This document shows positions 14,943-17,454 of a stretch of 17,454 nucleotides of DNA, in pieces (position 1 is the stretch's first letter; every line of letters begins with the position of its first letter). The DNA is taken from the NCBI GenBank assembly GCA_002345145.1, contig DDVC01000022.1, forward strand, positions 3,624 to 21,077, read 5' to 3'. The notes below the pieces were generated by a model. The model saw only the letters and a list, made by a program, of their open reading frames with translations, was not told the DNA's origin and did no database searches. This DNA comes from Bacteroidetes bacterium UBA2322 (GTDB lineage Bacteria > Bacteroidota > Bacteroidia > Chitinophagales > UBA2359). Position numbers and translations under genes: made by a program.

Positions 14943-15030
14943 ACTCTTGGGAAAAGAGGGTAATTTTAACAGATTTTAGGTTAGCGTTTGCTGTTTTATT
15001 GTTTGGGTGTTGGCGGCAGTTTTTACCTTG

Positions 15031-17448
15031 TCATTGTTTTAAAAATTCGTACTCATAAACTTTTGGCTCTATTTTGGCGGCAAGTTGCCTAAGTTTTTCC
15101 CTTAAATAGCTTATTAAGTTCATATACTTTGGGTCTTCGCTTTTGGCATTCATTCTTCCTTGTTCGTTTCTGCCTTGAAAGTACTCTCTAATGTCATACA
15201 AACTTGCATTAACATTTACATCGGGTTTGCTGTGATAGTATTTCCAAAGTTCTCTACCTGCATCAAAAACTGCCTTCGCTTCTTCTGAAAATTCTCTTTT
15301 TGCGTTTTGATTTACCGCTGAACCAAATAAGTTTGCTTCTTGTTCGGTTTTTATTTTACCATTGATAAAATCCGTCATAAAATGACTTTCAAACCTGCCC
15401 TGCGCTTTTACTTCTTGCTCAGTAAAGGGTATCCAATGATTAGCGCCAAATTGACTTTGAATATTAGTATTGAATAAAGTATAGGCAAAACAGTCATTTT
15501 GAAATTCTATATCGTTTTTCCAACCATCGTTTGGAAATAAAAATTGGTCGCGATCGTTTAGCCAAGTGGCTGGTATTACTTTGCGAACGGCAAAAAAGAT
15601 TGAAGCAGTTATTAAATTTTCTACTGTAATTCTTGTGTGTCTCCCGCCTTTTTTCCAATTTTCTTTTTCTTCATTATCAACAAAAATCATTCGTTGATTT
15701 TGAAAGTCATTTCCAACCGATGCCATATGACCAACATAGTTAGTAAATCTTTTTTCTGAATTTGTTTCAAGCCAATCGCTGATATATTTTGAGTTGTCGT
15801 AAGTTGTAATTCCTTTTGTTCCGATGTAATTCCCTTTTGAATCGTAAACTTCAGCTATAATCTTTTCAAAAACTTTATTTTTTGTTGTGTCCCAAATAAA
15901 AAATCCAATTGGAAAATCACCTTTAACATTATCAAAAGTTTCCGCAGGAACTACAAAAATTTTTTCAAGCTTTGCACGAAAGAATTGTCGAAAATCTGTG
16001 AAATTTGGTGCTTGCAGAATTTTCAACTTTGAAAATTCTGCAAGAACACAGTTGGGTATTTCTTGATATATTCTTGCGAAAAATTGGGCAAACATTTCAC
16101 TACTTGCTTTGCCCATTACTATTTGATATTTACTGTGTATTCTACTAACATGAACGTCTTTTCTTCCTATTCCACGAACGTTATCACCTTCCGCATACGG
16201 CGGATTGATATAAATAACAAGTTTCTTACGTTTTTCGGGGTCGTTAATAATGTTTTGCAGACTTTGGGGCAGTTTAGTAAACTCGTCATTCAAAAAATCG
16301 AACTGAAAAACATGGTTTTTAAGCAAGTTAGCGCCATGGTCTATTCGCTCGTGCATTACATTAACGTCTGCTTGGTCTAAAGTACTTGCATAAATGTTAT
16401 ACTTGTTTGTCAATCCTGCTAAAAGGTTGCCGGTTCCGGCGGCACAATCCCAAATATAATAGTCATCTTGCCAGTTTTCGCCCAAATAGTCTGTTAAATA
16501 TTTTTGCGATAGTTCTACCCAAATTCGTGGGGTAAAAAATGCTCCTTTGCGTTCTCTAATGTCTTGCGGAACAAGTAAATCTCTACGCTCAATAATGTAG
16601 TTTTGAAAATCTTTTAAGGGAGGTCTTTTGTAAAGTTTCCAAAATTGCAAATAAGTATCTTTATTTTTTATGCTAATGGTGGCGTCAAACATTTGCCGTA
16701 TGTTTTCTTTGGCTATTTTGTAGCCTTGGTTTTGAAAAACCACAAAAAGATTATCTTTAATGGTGGTATCGTCTTCTATTATTTGGGTGTCTTTATCGTC
16801 AACAAAAAGGTCGGCAAGGTAAAAGTCGCTATCTAAGATATTAGCTTTTTTAAGTTGGTCCCAATTAACGTCAATAATGGGTTTTACAACATCTATCCAA
16901 CGCAAATAAATAGGAATAAAATTGTTTTTATCTATTTTAATGGTATTTTTTGTAGTGGCGTTTGCCACATTGTTTTTGATGAATAATTTGAGTTCTTTTT
17001 CATCTTTTTCGTAGTCGTATATGTAGGCATTTTGTTTAAGTGCATTTTCGATACGACCTTTGATGAGCTGAAACTCTTTGGTTTCGTGATTACTGGGCGT
17101 TACATTCCAGTTAAAATCATTAAGATAAAAAATGTCTTGAACAGTTATATAGGGCACAAATGCAATTTTTTTAAAGTCAAATGCGCCCAAAAATGCCGGT
17201 GGCAACGTTTTGTCAAAAGTTCGTGCCTTTCCAATGGTTAAAATAAGTTGCACAAACATGGCAGGTATGTCAAAATTACCAGTTTTGGCTTCTGCCCACA
17301 ATAGTGGTGTTCTTCCAAACAAACTAACTTGTTTTGGAAAAACGGTAAAGTCTATGTTTCCTAAAATTTCGGTGGTATCAAATTGTTTAAACCAGTCTGC
17401 ACCCACTTTGTTTTTCAGTTCCTCTTCTCTAATGTTTTTATACTTCAT
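15031..17448 (-). CDS. Single-chain nuclease/N6-adenine methyltransferase (type IIG-like restriction-modification enzyme)
   Basis: The 805-aa protein reads in from the right end of the window. Near the N terminus a PD-(D/E)XK-like set is visible: Asp33 in NIDFTVF, then LLWAEAKTG with Glu53 and Lys55. A linker of about 240 residues follows. The methyltransferase core has RKGAFFTPRIWVELS (300-314, motif X), IWDCAAGTGNLLAGL (332-346, SAM site) and INPPYAEGD (414-422, catalytic motif IV). The roughly 380 residues after motif IV probably include the target-recognition part, but no subdomain was recognised. The layout matches type IIG enzymes that cut and methylate with one polypeptide; cleavage is inferred. 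It shares motif types but no obvious stretch of sequence with the enzyme between parE and parC. The ATG at 17446-17448 is preceded by AAGAAA. The frame is still open at the window edge, so a start further upstream cannot be excluded. No separate specificity or restriction gene is visible. Confidence 0.82.
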   Translation of the reverse strand: MKYKNIREEELKNKVGADWFKQFDTTEILGNIDFTVFPKQVSLFGRTPLLWAEAKTGNFDIPAMFVQLILTIGKARTFDKTLPPAFLGAFDFKKIAFVPYITVQDIFYLNDFNWNVTPSNHETKEFQLIKGRIENALKQNAYIYDYEKDEKELKLFIKNNVANATTKNTIKIDKNNFIPIYLRWIDVVKPIIDVNWDQLKKANILDSDFYLADLFVDDKDTQIIEDDTTIKDNLFVVFQNQGYKIAKENIRQMFDATISIKNKDTYLQFWKLYKRPPLKDFQNYIIERRDLLVPQDIRERKGAFFTPRIWVELSQKYLTDYLGENWQDDYYIWDCAAGTGNLLAGLTNKYNIYASTLDQADVNVMHERIDHGANLLKNHVFQFDFLNDEFTKLPQSLQNIINDPEKRKKLVIYINPPYAEGDNVRGIGRKDVHVSRIHSKYQIVMGKASSEMFAQFFARIYQEIPNCVLAEFSKLKILQAPNFTDFRQFFRAKLEKIFVVPAETFDNVKGDFPIGFFIWDTTKNKVFEKIIAEVYDSKGNYIGTKGITTYDNSKYISDWLETNSEKRFTNYVGHMASVGNDFQNQRMIFVDNEEKENWKKGGRHTRITVENLITASIFFAVRKVIPATWLNDRDQFLFPNDGWKNDIEFQNDCFAYTLFNTNIQSQFGANHWIPFTEQEVKAQGRFESHFMTDFINGKIKTEQEANLFGSAVNQNAKREFSEEAKAVFDAGRELWKYYHSKPDVNVNASLYDIREYFQGRNEQGRMNAKSEDPKYMNLISYLREKLRQLAAKIEPKVYEYEFLKQ

Positions 17449-17454
17449 TTTCTT

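Noticed and set aside
15031..17448. PglX/BREX methyltransferase for the right-edge gene
   Set aside because: The protein has an N-terminal D...EAK nuclease-like site and is shorter than PglX (about 1,200 aa). No other BREX gene is visible.

Overview
The window looks like a chromosomal segment of a Bacteroidota bacterium, probably environmental and near the Sphingobacteriia/Chitinophagia/Saprospiria side. The evidence is the TAnnTTTG-type -7 promoter boxes (TATCTTTG before galT and before parE), the lack of strong Shine-Dalgarno sequences, a Bacteroidota-style ECF sigma/anti-sigma/outer-membrane-protein cluster, and ParE/ParC proteins of the kind typical for this phylum. The assignment rests on sequence features only; no database was searched.

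Layout. Bases 1-174 are the tail of an IS5-type transposase cut by the window edge. A repeat-bearing spacer follows (175-428). Bases 429-3360 form a same-strand cluster: an ECF sigma factor, a single-pass membrane anti-sigma-like protein, and a secreted coiled-coil/beta-barrel protein, closed by a clear hairpin terminator (3401-3432). A repeat-rich spacer leads to galT (3830-4825), which has its own promoter. After a long hairpin and another promoter comes the topoisomerase IV locus: parE (5292-7205) and parC (9613-12168), split by a single-chain restriction-modification enzyme (7237-9555) on the same strand. prmC (12185-13063) converges on parC with only 16 bases between the stops.

From about 13.06 kb onward the DNA is visibly more A/T-rich and looks accessory. 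It holds a repeat island, a small two-helix membrane protein, a PanE/ApbA ketopantoate-reductase-like gene bounded exactly by a 10-bp inverted repeat, and a second, unrelated-looking single-chain nuclease-methyltransferase that reads in from the right edge (15031-17448, minus strand).

How the genes fit together. The sigma, anti-sigma and OMP genes probably form one envelope-signalling transcription unit. ParE and ParC make topoisomerase IV, and the inserted enzyme is likely co-transcribed with these essential genes. Several intergenic spacers carry members of the same short dispersed repeat families (a 42-bp repeat, a 54-bp repeat, and CGCAAAG-type inverted repeats). The most notable observation is the restriction-modification gene embedded between parE and parC. 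The next is the inverted-repeat-bounded panE unit beside a second restriction-modification gene.
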